Positions 16,659 to 24,432 of a stretch of DNA of 54,869 nt are shown here, one piece after another. Position numbers and translations under genes: made by a program. The notes under the pieces are model-generated. The model made no database searches. It was given only the letters and a program-made list of their open reading frames with translations, and was not told the origin of the DNA. Source of the stretch: Clostridiales bacterium (GTDB taxonomy: Bacteria > Bacillota > Peptococcia > DRI-13 > UBA5745); NCBI GenBank assembly GCA_009782505.1, contig WRIW01000009.1, forward strand, positions 1 to 54,869. The letters are read 5' to 3'. How positions within the stretch are numbered: position 1 is the first letter of the stretch; each line of letters starts with the position of its first letter.

Positions 16659-18812
16659 TTACGGCCCGGCTGCGTCGCCGTATGCGTCGGCAGCCAGGGG
16701 CTCCTCCAGCCATACCGCGACCTTACTGCCCGCGTCCGCCATCACCCCGGGCGCCGGCTGCTGATACATCACGACCCCCGAACCGCTTATCGCGAAGTCC
16801 AGGTTGCACTCCTGCGCCACGTCCATGACCTGGTCGTAGCTTTTGCCGGTGAGCTCCGGTACTACCGTATGCTGCACCGCCTCCAGGCTCTTTGGAAGCT
16901 TGGTATACAGCACCACGCTGCCGCCTCTCAGCATCCTGGTATTCGGCAGGGGGAGCTGGGCGTACACCACATCTCCCGTGCCCACCACGGATATGGTCAG
17001 CCCCTGGGCGGCGGCCTTTGCCTCGGCGGCGCTTACATTTGTCCCTGTATAGTTCTGCAGCGTGATTTCATCAAAGGAAGGGGCGCTTACCCGCTGGGGC
17101 TCGATCTGCGTGGGTACCTGCAGGTAGCTCAGCACGTCCTTCATCGCTTCCCGGAAGATGGGCCCGCAGATGGCGCCCCCGGTGACGTCCGCCCCTTTCG
17201 GATAGTCCACGACCACAAGGCAGACGACCTGGGGGTCGTTGACCGGGGCCACGCCAAGAAAGGACACGATGAACTCGCTCTTTGAGTACCCCACGCCTGG
17301 CACTACCTTCTGAGCGGTGCCTGTCTTGCCCCCTACCCGGTACCCGTCTATATAAGCCGTCTTGCCTGTGCCGGAACTGACCACCGTTTCCAGGACGCTC
17401 AGCACTTTTTCCGATGTAGCGGGGGATATCACCTGCCTCACCAGCTCGGGCTCTATGCTCTCCAGCACATTTCCGTCGGCGTCCCGTACCTCCTTCACGA
17501 TTTGAGGCTTCATCAGGCTGCCGCCGTTGGTGATGGCGCAGAAGGCTGTCAACAGCTGGATTGGCGTCACCGCGTTGGTTTGCCCTATGCTCATCGTAGC
17601 CAGATCCAACTCCCGGCAGTTCCGCTGGGATAACACGATACCGGCAGCCTCCCCTGATAGGTCGATGCCGGTCTTCTTCCCGAAGCCGAACCCATTCAGA
17701 TATTTGTAGACAACTTCCTTCCCCATGCTCAGCCCAAGGCTTACAAACATGGGGTTGCATGAGTTCTGCACCCCTTCGACGAAAGTCTGGTTGCCGTGGG
17801 GCAAGCCCCTCCAGCACTGCACCGTCCCGGATGTCAGCTTCACCGCGCCGCCGCAATAAAACTGGTCGTTGAGGGATACCGCGCCTTCTTCCAGGGCGCC
17901 GGCCATGAGCACAGTTTTAAAAGTTGAGCCCGGCTCGTAGACGTCGGATATAAGGAAGTTGCGCCAGTTCTGCTGGTCGGAGTCCGAGAAGCTGTTTGGG
18001 TTGAAAGTGGGATACTGGGCCATGCCCAGGACGCGCCCGGTATTTGGATCCATCACCAGGATGCCCATCTTCGCGGGGTTGTGCCTTTCTACCGCCGCCC
18101 GTATCTCCCTCTCCAGTATATACTGTATCGTCTCGTCTATGGTCAGCACCAGGCTGGAGCCATCCCGGGATGGGATGACCGTCTGTGTCGTATCCGGGAT
18201 ATTTTGCCCCCGGTGATCCAGCTCCAGCATCATTTTCCCCGGCGTGCCGGAGAGGACGCTGTCGTAAGCTATCTCCAGGCCGCTGAGCCCGATGTTGTCC
18301 GTGCCCACGAAGCCCAGGAAGTTGGCCAGCAGCTCGCCTTTCGGATATATCCGCATGGGCTCTTCCTGGAAGCTGATCCCGGGCAGCTTGAGCGCCCTTA
18401 TGTCCCGGGCCTGTTCCTCGGTGACGCGGCGCTTCACGTACATAAACCATCGGTTCGCGTTGTCCTTGAGCTTCTGCGTCAGTACCGTCTGATCCATGTC
18501 CAGGATATAGGCCAGCTTCGCGGCTACCTCTTCCGTTCTTTGGGATTTCGCCACCTCCACTGGATTGGCGATGATCGTCGGCTGCATGACGCTTACCGCG
18601 AGGGGCCTGCCCTTCGCGTCGTAGATGGCGCCTCTCCTGGCGTCCAGGGTGACCTGATTGAAGCGGTTCTCGAAGGCCATATGTTCATATTCCGCCCCCA
18701 GATACAGTTGTATCCAGGCCAGTCTGCCAAAGAGCCCCAGAAACGCGAGGGAGGCTATGACCAAAATGAACCGGATCCTATGCTTTGTTCTTTTCTCCAC
18801 AGACTGGCGCAT
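16659..18812 (-). CDS. spoVD: Class B penicillin-binding protein with PASTA domains (SpoVD/FtsI)
   Basis: A peptidoglycan transpeptidase anchored by one N-terminal membrane helix (about 12-38). It has a dimerisation domain starting near RRGAIYDAKGRPLA and a transpeptidase domain with the SxxK motif GSTFKT (Ser about 296), SCN in VQNSCNPMF, and KTG in VGGKTGTAQK. Two PASTA repeats make up about the last 140 residues. PASTA domains are typical of SpoVD and of some vegetative division PBPs, so the role may be septal, sporulation-specific or both. The ATG at 18812 is chosen because GGAG lies 7 bases upstream; a GTG at 18833 is in frame but lacks a ribosome site. It follows ftsL and precedes murE. 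Confidence 0.93.
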   Translation of the reverse strand: MRQSVEKRTKHRIRFILVIASLAFLGLFGRLAWIQLYLGAEYEHMAFENRFNQVTLDARRGAIYDAKGRPLAVSVMQPTIIANPVEVAKSQRTEEVAAKLAYILDMDQTVLTQKLKDNANRWFMYVKRRVTEEQARDIRALKLPGISFQEEPMRIYPKGELLANFLGFVGTDNIGLSGLEIAYDSVLSGTPGKMMLELDHRGQNIPDTTQTVIPSRDGSSLVLTIDETIQYILEREIRAAVERHNPAKMGILVMDPNTGRVLGMAQYPTFNPNSFSDSDQQNWRNFLISDVYEPGSTFKTVLMAGALEEGAVSLNDQFYCGGAVKLTSGTVQCWRGLPHGNQTFVEGVQNSCNPMFVSLGLSMGKEVVYKYLNGFGFGKKTGIDLSGEAAGIVLSQRNCRELDLATMSIGQTNAVTPIQLLTAFCAITNGGSLMKPQIVKEVRDADGNVLESIEPELVRQVISPATSEKVLSVLETVVSSGTGKTAYIDGYRVGGKTGTAQKVVPGVGYSKSEFIVSFLGVAPVNDPQVVCLVVVDYPKGADVTGGAICGPIFREAMKDVLSYLQVPTQIEPQRVSAPSFDEITLQNYTGTNVSAAEAKAAAQGLTISVVGTGDVVYAQLPLPNTRMLRGGSVVLYTKLPKSLEAVQHTVVPELTGKSYDQVMDVAQECNLDFAISGSGVVMYQQPAPGVMADAGSKVAVWLEEPLAADAYGDAAGP

Positions 18813-18835
18813 ACTGTAACTCCGCTTTGTCACGT

Positions 18836-19384
18836 TTATTTATTCAATATGGCGAGTATCGCGTCCAACACTTTCTCCAACGCCTTTACCGCTTCCTTGT
18901 CCGCCCCCGCCGGTAGATTGTCCACGGCTTCTTCTTCCAGGGCCCGGATCTTCCCTTCGGAGACGATGGTGGTAGACAGCACCATGTACTCAACCGTCTC
19001 GTTTTTGATCATGCCCAAGTCCCGTCTGGCGATTTCCTCGATCCGGTCAAGGGCCCGGAGCTCGGCGATCTGCCCGCGCACCCTGTCGTTGTCCAGCAGC
19101 AGTTGTTCATTTTCAGCCCGGATAGAGTTGATGTTATAGTTCACCTGGCTGACGCCGGCTTTGACAAATATAGAAGTGATCCCCATTAAAAACAATACGG
19201 AAGACATGCCCAGAAAGACCCAGGCTATGGTCCGCCTGAACTCGGAGTTTGAGCGGACTTCCCGCCTGATCAGCCGCTTCGGCGCCGCGGCCGCGGCTTT
19301 GCCCGCTTTCGCCTTTCCCCCCTGCTGCCGCGGCATGTAGTATCCTTCATACCCGCCGGCTGCCTTTCTTAGTGTTTCCGCCAT
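18836..19384 (-). CDS. ftsL: Cell division protein FtsL (septum-formation initiator type)
   Basis: A 182-residue bitopic protein with a basic, Ala/Lys-rich cytoplasmic tail (1-50), a membrane helix at about 53-75 and an extracellular coiled coil (about 80-120, NINSIRAENEQLLLDNDRVRGQIAEL in two parts) ending in ARRDLGMIKNETVEY, the usual FtsL/DivIC motif. A further 40-residue acidic and Ala-rich helix follows. The identification rests on topology, motif and its place between rsmH and the penicillin-binding protein, since FtsL sequences diverge quickly. It would bridge FtsQ/DivIB and the septal synthase. Confidence 0.85.
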   Translation of the reverse strand: MAETLRKAAGGYEGYYMPRQQGGKAKAGKAAAAAPKRLIRREVRSNSEFRRTIAWVFLGMSSVLFLMGITSIFVKAGVSQVNYNINSIRAENEQLLLDNDRVRGQIAELRALDRIEEIARRDLGMIKNETVEYMVLSTTIVSEGKIRALEEEAVDNLPAGADKEAVKALEKVLDAILAILNK

Positions 19385-19410
19385 ATCCTTCGCCTCAACT
19401 TTTTCGAGAA

Positions 19411-20388
19411 TTATTTCGCTTTCTGGAAAGCCCGCAGCTTTGCGCTCCTTGCCCTTGTATTCTCCTCAGTCTCCCCGTAGCCGGGCAATATAGGCTTCGG
19501 GGTAAGCATCTTGCCTTGCGAAGTCTTACCACACACGCAGACCGGCATATCCTTTGGGCAGACGCATCCCGCCGCCAGCTTCCTGAAGGTATCCTTAACC
19601 AATCTGTCTTCCAGGGAATGGAAGCCAATCACCGCCAGCCGGCCTCCGGGCTTCAGGGATTCCACCGTATCGGTAATCGCTCCTTCCAGGACTTCGAGTT
19701 CCTTATTTACGTAAATACGTAATGCCTGAAATGTACGTCTTGCCGGGTGGGGGCCCTCTTCCCTGGCCCCGGCCGGTATCGCTTTCTTGATGACCGTCAC
19801 CAACTGATCCGTCGTCTCGATGGGCGCCAAAACCCTTTCCTCTACTATAAACCGCGCGATCCTGCGGCTCCATCGTTCTTCGCCATAGTCCCGGATTATC
19901 CGCTCCAGCTCCCCGGCGTCTAGATCCCTGAGCGCGTCCAGGGCGGTCGGGCCTTCCTCCGTCTGATCCATCCGCATATCCAGCGCCCCGGGATGCCGGT
20001 AACTAAAGCCCCTTCCGCCTTCGTCCAGCTGATGTGAATTCACGCCCAGATCCATGATGGCGGCATCTATCCCATCGATGCCTAAGCCGCCGAGTATCTC
20101 CTTTATCCGGGAAAAATTACTGTGCACCATGGCGTAAGGCTTGCTGCCCGATCCTTCCCGGCCGGCGTCTTCCCGCCATCCACCGGCGATATTCGCCTCC
20201 GCGGCGGCCAGGGCTTCCGGGTCCCTGTCTATGGCTACCAGGAACCCCGACGGCATAATGCGCCCCAGTATCGCCCCGCTGTGCCCGCCGTAGCCCGCCG
20301 TACAATCCGCCACGACCATACCGGGCGCCAGGTTTAATATATCCAGGCTCTCCCTCAGCATGACCGGCTTATGCGCCGCAGTGGTCAT
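19411..20388 (-). CDS. rsmH: 16S rRNA m4C1402 methyltransferase RsmH
   Basis: RsmH N4-methylates C1402 of 16S rRNA in the decoding centre using SAM. The 325-residue protein has the N-terminal [13 protein letters not shown], the SAM loop [34 protein letters not shown], and C-terminal [14 protein letters not shown] and arginine-rich [12 protein letters not shown]. The ATG at 20388 overlaps the mraZ stop (ATGA). It is regularly the second gene of the division cluster. Confidence 0.97.
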   Translation of the reverse strand: MTTAAHKPVMLRESLDILNLAPGMVVADCTAGYGGHSGAILGRIMPSGFLVAIDRDPEALAAAEANIAGGWREDAGREGSGSKPYAMVHSNFSRIKEILGGLGIDGIDAAIMDLGVNSHQLDEGGRGFSYRHPGALDMRMDQTEEGPTALDALRDLDAGELERIIRDYGEERWSRRIARFIVEERVLAPIETTDQLVTVIKKAIPAGAREEGPHPARRTFQALRIYVNKELEVLEGAITDTVESLKPGGRLAVIGFHSLEDRLVKDTFRKLAAGCVCPKDMPVCVCGKTSQGKMLTPKPILPGYGETEENTRARSAKLRAFQKAK

Positions 20389-20816
20389 TGAAAGATTTCC
20401 TCAGCCAGGGATTCATAATTCTCATCCGATATGCCGCCCCGATAGTCCTCCCAAGTCTCTTTATCCCATATCTGCATATGGCCCCCTACGCCTACGATAT
20501 AGACCTCCTTGGCGAGGCTGGCATGAGCGCGGAACTCCTGTTTGATGAGTATCCTGCCTTGCTTGTCGACTTCGCACGGCTCGGTGCCGGAAAAGAAACG
20601 CCGCTTGAAATCGCGGTTTCTCCGGTTGAAATCGTTGAGGGTGCTGAGCTTTTCTTCCAGCTTCTTATAAGTTTCCATAGGGTAGACGTCGACGCAACCT
20701 TCGAACCCTTTGGACAGCACGCACTTATTCCCGTAGCTGTCCCGGTAGCGGACCGGTAAGATGAGTCTTCCCTTTTCGTCTATATTGTGCTGAAACTCGC
20801 TTTCGAAGGCCACCAA
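20385..20816 (-). CDS. mraZ: Division-cluster transcriptional regulator MraZ
   Basis: MraZ is a ring-forming DNA-binding protein with two SpoVT/AbrB-like domains that controls its own operon. The 143-residue protein contains two copies of the family motif: [18 protein letters not shown] (about 9-26) and [19 protein letters not shown] (about 80-98). It starts at TTG 20816 or GTG 20813, with AAGGGG just upstream; I list the TTG. Its promoter carries four regularly spaced GTGG-type boxes, matching the tandem arrangement known for MraZ operators. Confidence 0.96.
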   Translation of the reverse strand: MVAFESEFQHNIDEKGRLILPVRYRDSYGNKCVLSKGFEGCVDVYPMETYKKLEEKLSTLNDFNRRNRDFKRRFFSGTEPCEVDKQGRILIKQEFRAHASLAKEVYIVGVGGHMQIWDKETWEDYRGGISDENYESLAEEIFQ

Positions 20817-20860
20817 GCCTGTCCCCTTCCACTATTGTTCAACTTTTTCGGTTTGATACT

Positions 20861-20895
20861 CCACATTGTACCATAAACCCCCACAACATACCACA
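20861..20895 (-). promoter_or_regulatory. mraZ: MraZ operator (four 10-bp-spaced boxes) overlapping an extended -10 promoter
   Basis: On the plus strand CCACA, CCATA, CCACA and CCACA start at 20861, 20871, 20881 and 20891, an exact 10-base period. On the coding strand these are TGTGG/TATGG boxes facing one side of the helix. The -10 TACAAT (20870-20865) with TGG before it sits between the first and second boxes, and no good -35 is visible. MraZ is known to bind tandem G-rich boxes at about one helical turn in its own promoter. Binding here would block initiation. Confidence 0.75.
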
Positions 20896-20984
20896 GATAT
20901 TTTAAAATTTTCTTAAAAAAATTTCATAAAGAGTTTACAGACAACTGCGTCCTAAACTCTCACTTCTCTGTGCATACACGCAAA

Positions 20985-21002
20985 AACGGCCCGAAAGCCG
21001 TT
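20985..21002 (-). terminator. Intrinsic terminator of the dnaI operon
   Basis: AACGGC and GCCGTT form a 6-bp stem with a six-base loop. On the minus strand the stem is followed by a run of T. It lies 34 bases after the dnaI stop and separates this operon from the mraZ promoter. Confidence 0.65.
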
Positions 21003-21035
21003 CTACGTTTCCCATGTTCGTTTGTCGAAATTATA

Positions 21036-21965
21036 CTAACCTTCTTTGTCTTTCCGCGCCTTCTTGAAGCGGATACTGTTTTCGTTCAGGTAAAGCCTCG
21101 TCCCTTCCCCCAGCACCCTGTCTACCAGCCTTGGGTCATACCTGTCCGTGAACTTCTCGCCGATCAGGTGGCTGGTCACGATCCAGGGCTTCTGCCGGTT
21201 GATCCTGCCGTCGATGACGCCGATCAGCTGCTCCTCGGTGAAATCCGTCAGCCGCTCGGTGCCCAGGTCGTCGAGAATCAGCAGGTCGGCCCGCATGAGC
21301 CTCTCCTGCAAGTGGGAATAATCCCCTCTGCCGTACATTTCCTCCCGCAAAGCTTCCAACAGCTCCTCCACCCGGTAGTAGATCACGGTTTTTCCCGCCG
21401 CCAGCACCCGGTTGGCCACAGCGCCGCAGAGATGGGTCTTGCCGTTTCCAACCGGCCCGAATAGAAACAGGTTGCCGCAGGGCGCGCCTTGGATGAGCTT
21501 ATCCGCGAAGGCTTTCATCCGGCTCGCCAGCCCCTTGACCTCTTCCGGACGGCTGTACCATTCCAACGAGAAGTTCTCGAAGCTTTGCATCTTTTGGAGC
21601 GCCGAGAGGCCGCTTCCCACGAGGCGCTGAAGGCTCTCGTCCCGGCGTAGGCATTCGCAGGGCTCCCCCGGCGCCACATAACCCCTGTCCTGGCATACGG
21701 GGCAGTCCCATGGGGCGTCGTATACCCCCTCATCCACGCCCAGGGCGGCCAGGGCCTGTACCTTCCTGGCCTGCAGCATGCTTATCCTTTGGGCGACGGC
21801 TTCGATATCGCCCCCGTCCCAGGCCCGGAGCAGCCCTTCCTTGCCGGCTGCCGCCAACTCGTCGTCTATCTCCTTCAGGCGGGGGTTCTGTCTGTAGAGC
21901 AGCTCCACCCGCTTGTCCCGCTCCGCTTGCTTGAGCAGGCGAAGGGTATCCCTGTCGGTCATCAC
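21036..21965 (-). CDS. dnaI: DnaI/DnaC-family helicase-loading ATPase
   Basis: A 309-residue primosomal protein that would load the replicative helicase. The N-terminal part is helical and contains a zinc-type cluster CPVCQDRGYVAPGEPCEC (about 88-105). The AAA+ domain follows, with Walker A FGPVGNGKTHL (about 169-179), Walker B LLILDDLGTE, sensor IVTSHLI, and an arginine finger region DPRLVDRVL. The start may be GTG 21965 or ATG 21962; both follow GGAGGGG, and the end of the DnaD-like gene overlaps here (GTGATGA). Pairing with a DnaD-like gene is the usual clostridial primosome arrangement. Confidence 0.88.
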   Translation of the reverse strand: MMTDRDTLRLLKQAERDKRVELLYRQNPRLKEIDDELAAAGKEGLLRAWDGGDIEAVAQRISMLQARKVQALAALGVDEGVYDAPWDCPVCQDRGYVAPGEPCECLRRDESLQRLVGSGLSALQKMQSFENFSLEWYSRPEEVKGLASRMKAFADKLIQGAPCGNLFLFGPVGNGKTHLCGAVANRVLAAGKTVIYYRVEELLEALREEMYGRGDYSHLQERLMRADLLILDDLGTERLTDFTEEQLIGVIDGRINRQKPWIVTSHLIGEKFTDRYDPRLVDRVLGEGTRLYLNENSIRFKKARKDKEG

Positions 21966-22990
21966 AGCCCGTCCCCTCCTTCATCGAGGAATCCGCTCCA
22001 CACGCTGGAGCCGCGTTCCTTGTCCCCCTTGCGCCTGCTGGCCTTGCCCTGGGCCTGGCCGCTGCCCCTGGCCGCCGCCTGCGTCTTCTTCTCTTCATTC
22101 CAAAGCCGGATCGCTTCCTCGCAAGCCTCCATGTCTTCGGCGCCCAGCTCGTGCCAGCGCCCGATGATGGAGTCGATGTACTTAAATGTGGCATTGGCGG
22201 CGCCCACCGACTCCCGGGCGGCCCTGACGATGAGGGCGTGGCTGTAGCGCCAGGTGATATGCCATTTGACATAATACTCCCTCTCCATCACCGTCACCAT
22301 GTTGTACAAACCCAGATAGTCCTTCTTGAGCTCCGCCGCCTGCTTGCTTATCCAGTCCACCTCGCTCATAAAGGAAGCCAGGCCTTCCAGGGTATACACG
22401 CCGGCGCGGTGGATCTGCGCCGCCAGCGGCTTATAATTCTTTATCTGTATGAGGTTTCTCTGGCTGCATAAGCGGAAGAAGTTGATGATGAAGTCCGATG
22501 ACCATCCGTACTTCAGGTTGAACTCCTGGATCAACTGCTGCTCCCTGACGGTGACGCTCAAGCTGCCCCGGAGCCTGTCCAGCTCCTTGACTATCCTGCT
22601 GTAGTCAAAGCCGCCTTCCGCGGTGGGATGAGGGGCCTTAGCCCTTTCGTCCGCCTCCCGCTCTTCTTCCCATATCTGATAGAGCTTGCGCCACAGGGGT
22701 TCGAAATCCGCCCGCCGCTCCCGGCCCTCCCCGATCCATCTGGCCCAACCCTTCTCCAGCGCCCAACCGATCCACGGATCGGCGCCCCGGCCCTCCTCGC
22801 CAGGGTAGGGCTCATCGCGGCCCTGCCCGGCCCCTCCCGCCGCGTCCAGGCGCTGCCGGTAGAGGGCAAGGAGCAGGGAGCCCAGCTCCTCCGGGGTGAT
22901 GTCCATGGCCTGATACTTCTCCAGCAGGAGGCAGGAGACGGCGATATGGCCTTTTTCCTGTATATACGCGTTAAACTCCGCCTGCGTCAT
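21962..22990 (-). CDS. DnaD/DnaB-domain primosome protein
   Basis: The 342-residue protein has an N-terminal helical region resembling a winged helix (about 1-115), interrupted by a Gly/Glu-rich stretch, and a C-terminal DnaD/DnaB_2-type domain (about 130-300) with the family pattern VREQQLIQEFNLKYGWSSDF followed by YIDSIIGRWHELGA. The last 50 residues are basic and low in complexity. DnaD and DnaB proteins remodel DNA and recruit DnaI and the helicase at replication origins. Its stop overlaps the start of the dnaI-like gene, which supports joint function. Assignment to the domain is fairly secure; whether it equals B. subtilis DnaD or DnaB cannot be decided. Confidence 0.8.
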   Translation of the reverse strand: MTQAEFNAYIQEKGHIAVSCLLLEKYQAMDITPEELGSLLLALYRQRLDAAGGAGQGRDEPYPGEEGRGADPWIGWALEKGWARWIGEGRERRADFEPLWRKLYQIWEEEREADERAKAPHPTAEGGFDYSRIVKELDRLRGSLSVTVREQQLIQEFNLKYGWSSDFIINFFRLCSQRNLIQIKNYKPLAAQIHRAGVYTLEGLASFMSEVDWISKQAAELKKDYLGLYNMVTVMEREYYVKWHITWRYSHALIVRAARESVGAANATFKYIDSIIGRWHELGAEDMEACEEAIRLWNEEKKTQAAARGSGQAQGKASRRKGDKERGSSVWSGFLDEGGDGL

Positions 22991-23000
22991 CGCATCCCTC

Positions 23001-23810
23001 TCAAGCCGCTTCGCAGCTTCTCACTAATATGTGTACCTGTTCCACATGTATCCCGCACAGGATCAGTATCCTGTCCTGTATAAGTTGCCTTATCTCCTCC
23101 GCCATCCCGGGGATATGGACCGGTATCCGCACAGCGAGCTCCATATGGATGCCGGCGCTGCCTTTTTTCACCTCGGTCTGCACTTTGACTACCTTCGCCA
23201 CGCCGGGCACGCCTGAAGCGAGGAATCTTATCATCTGGTTGATCGCCTGCTCCGTGATGACCAGCTTGCCCACTGTGCTGAACCTGGGCTGGATGATCGT
23301 CCTCTCCCCCTGCCTGTGCCCGGACTTCAGCTGCATCAGGTAGCGGATAGGGCGCATCAGGTAGCCCTGGAGGTCCTCCCTGACTTCCACGATGGGTACG
23401 GGTATCACATGCATCCCATAAGCCCTGCGCAGCTCCTTCGCCGTGGCGATCTCCTTTGGCGTAGACACATTATCGATACTGAAGTAACGGCAAGGCTCCG
23501 GCAGGCCCAGGGCCTGGCATATCCGCTCCGTCATCTTCCGGGAAGTCCCCAGGATTAGAAGCTTATCCGGGTTGGCTTGCGCCAGGGCGGCCTTGACTTC
23601 GTCGCGATGCTCCCCTTTGAGGAAGATAGCCCTCTTCACAGCGCCGACGGCGGTTTTCTCGCCCTTTGCCGACACCCCGGCAAGGCGCTCCCCTTCCCTG
23701 ATGAGAAGGCCGTCGTCGATGAGCGTATCTATGCCGTTTTGATAAGCGACCGTCATCGCCTGATGGCTCTTGCCGGTCCCGCTTGCCCCGATGAGCGCGT
23801 AGACTTCCAT
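23001..23810 (-). CDS. P-loop NTPase fused to an Asp23/Gls24-like domain
   Basis: The 269-residue product begins with a Walker A motif, LIGASGTGKS (Lys14), followed by a small NTPase-like region up to about residue 125. A linker around 130-175 precedes a C-terminal domain that resembles Asp23/Gls24 (GKLVITEQAINQMIRFLASG, then VAKVVKVQTEV and a final HVEQVHILVR; about 180-265). Asp23 proteins are abundant envelope-associated proteins of Gram-positive bacteria, but fusion to a P-loop is unusual and I know no defined function. It lies 10 bases upstream of the DnaD-like gene, so it is co-transcribed with the helicase loader. No membrane segment is present. The role is unknown; a nucleotide-dependent scaffold is one guess. 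Confidence 0.65.
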   Translation of the reverse strand: MEVYALIGASGTGKSHQAMTVAYQNGIDTLIDDGLLIREGERLAGVSAKGEKTAVGAVKRAIFLKGEHRDEVKAALAQANPDKLLILGTSRKMTERICQALGLPEPCRYFSIDNVSTPKEIATAKELRRAYGMHVIPVPIVEVREDLQGYLMRPIRYLMQLKSGHRQGERTIIQPRFSTVGKLVITEQAINQMIRFLASGVPGVAKVVKVQTEVKKGSAGIHMELAVRIPVHIPGMAEEIRQLIQDRILILCGIHVEQVHILVRSCEAA

Positions 23811-23887
23811 AATCCCTCATTCGCAAAAAAAGCGGCGCGGCAATCAAATGTCTTTGACTGCTGCCCCACTCCTGTATCGGTGATCAA

Positions 23888-23953
23888 GGTCTCCTCTTCA
23901 TGTCCCGCCCAGCCCGTCTATCCGGGCTCAAGCGGGGAACAACGCCGGAGACC
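23888..23953 (-). other. Nested hairpin between the Fur-type gene and the P-loop gene
   Basis: Three nested stems are visible: GGTCTCC/GGAGACC (23888-23894 with 23947-23953), CCCGC/GCGGG, and AGCCCG/CGGGCT at the tip. The outer stem starts two bases after the Fur-type gene's stop codon on the transcribed strand. No T run follows directly, but seven T occur about 60 bases further on, before the P-loop gene. It may be a terminator variant, an attenuator or a processing element. Confidence 0.45.
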
Positions 23954-23955
23954 GG

Positions 23956-24357
23956 TTATATCGCCTTTTTCATTTCCAGGCAGTCGTTGCAGACGCCGAA
24001 AAACTCAAGACGATGGCCGGTGACCGTAAAGCTGCTCGCCGCTCTGGCCCTGTTTTCAATGGATTTGATCAATGGCATATGTATATCGTACACCTTACCG
24101 CACTCGGTGCAGCAAAAGTGGTAGTGATTGTCTCGGTTGCCGTCGAAGCGGCTCTGATGGCTGCCGAACTCCAGCTCGCTGATCTCCCCGTTGTCCCTGA
24201 GCTGGTTCAAGTTCCGGTAGACCGTCCCCAATGACAAGCCGGGGATTTTCTTGCGGGCTTCCTGATAGATCCATTCCGCGGTGGGATGGCTTTCCACCGA
24301 CCGGAGTATTTCCAGGATCGCTGTCTTTTGCTTCGTCATCCGCTGGCTTTTCGCCAT
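23956..24357 (-). CDS. Fur-family transcriptional regulator, PerR-like
   Basis: A 133-residue metal-dependent repressor. It has an N-terminal winged helix (MTKQKTAILEILRS to LSLGTVYRNLNQLRDNG), the metal ligand segment RDNHYHFCC, the first zinc pair CTEC and the second CNDC near the C-terminus. The pattern fits PerR-like sensors with a structural zinc, but Fur or Zur specificity cannot be excluded. The ATG at 24357 gives AAGG a 9-base spacing; an ATG at 24366 is in frame but touches the ribosome site. The promoter contains a palindromic operator over its -10, so autoregulation is likely. Downstream lie the P-loop/Asp23 gene and the primosome genes. Confidence 0.88.
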   Translation of the reverse strand: MAKSQRMTKQKTAILEILRSVESHPTAEWIYQEARKKIPGLSLGTVYRNLNQLRDNGEISELEFGSHQSRFDGNRDNHYHFCCTECGKVYDIHMPLIKSIENRARAASSFTVTGHRLEFFGVCNDCLEMKKAI

Positions 24358-24367
24358 CTTCATCATC

Positions 24368-24425
24368 CTTACTATTTCATAAATATTATTTACTAAATAG
24401 TAAGTGTTATTATCATCATTGTCAA
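24368..24425 (-). promoter_or_regulatory. Fur/PerR-type operator and consensus promoter
   Basis: On the minus strand TTGACA (24425-24420), 17 bases and TACTAT (24402-24397) form a near-perfect promoter. The -10 lies inside the palindrome TTACTAAATAGTAA (24390-24403). A second arm, CTTACTATTT at 24368-24377, pairs perfectly with AAATAGTAAG at 24395-24404. AT-rich dyads of this kind are typical Fur/PerR boxes, and their position would block initiation of the regulator's own gene. Confidence 0.75.
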
Positions 24426-24432
24426 TAGCTTT

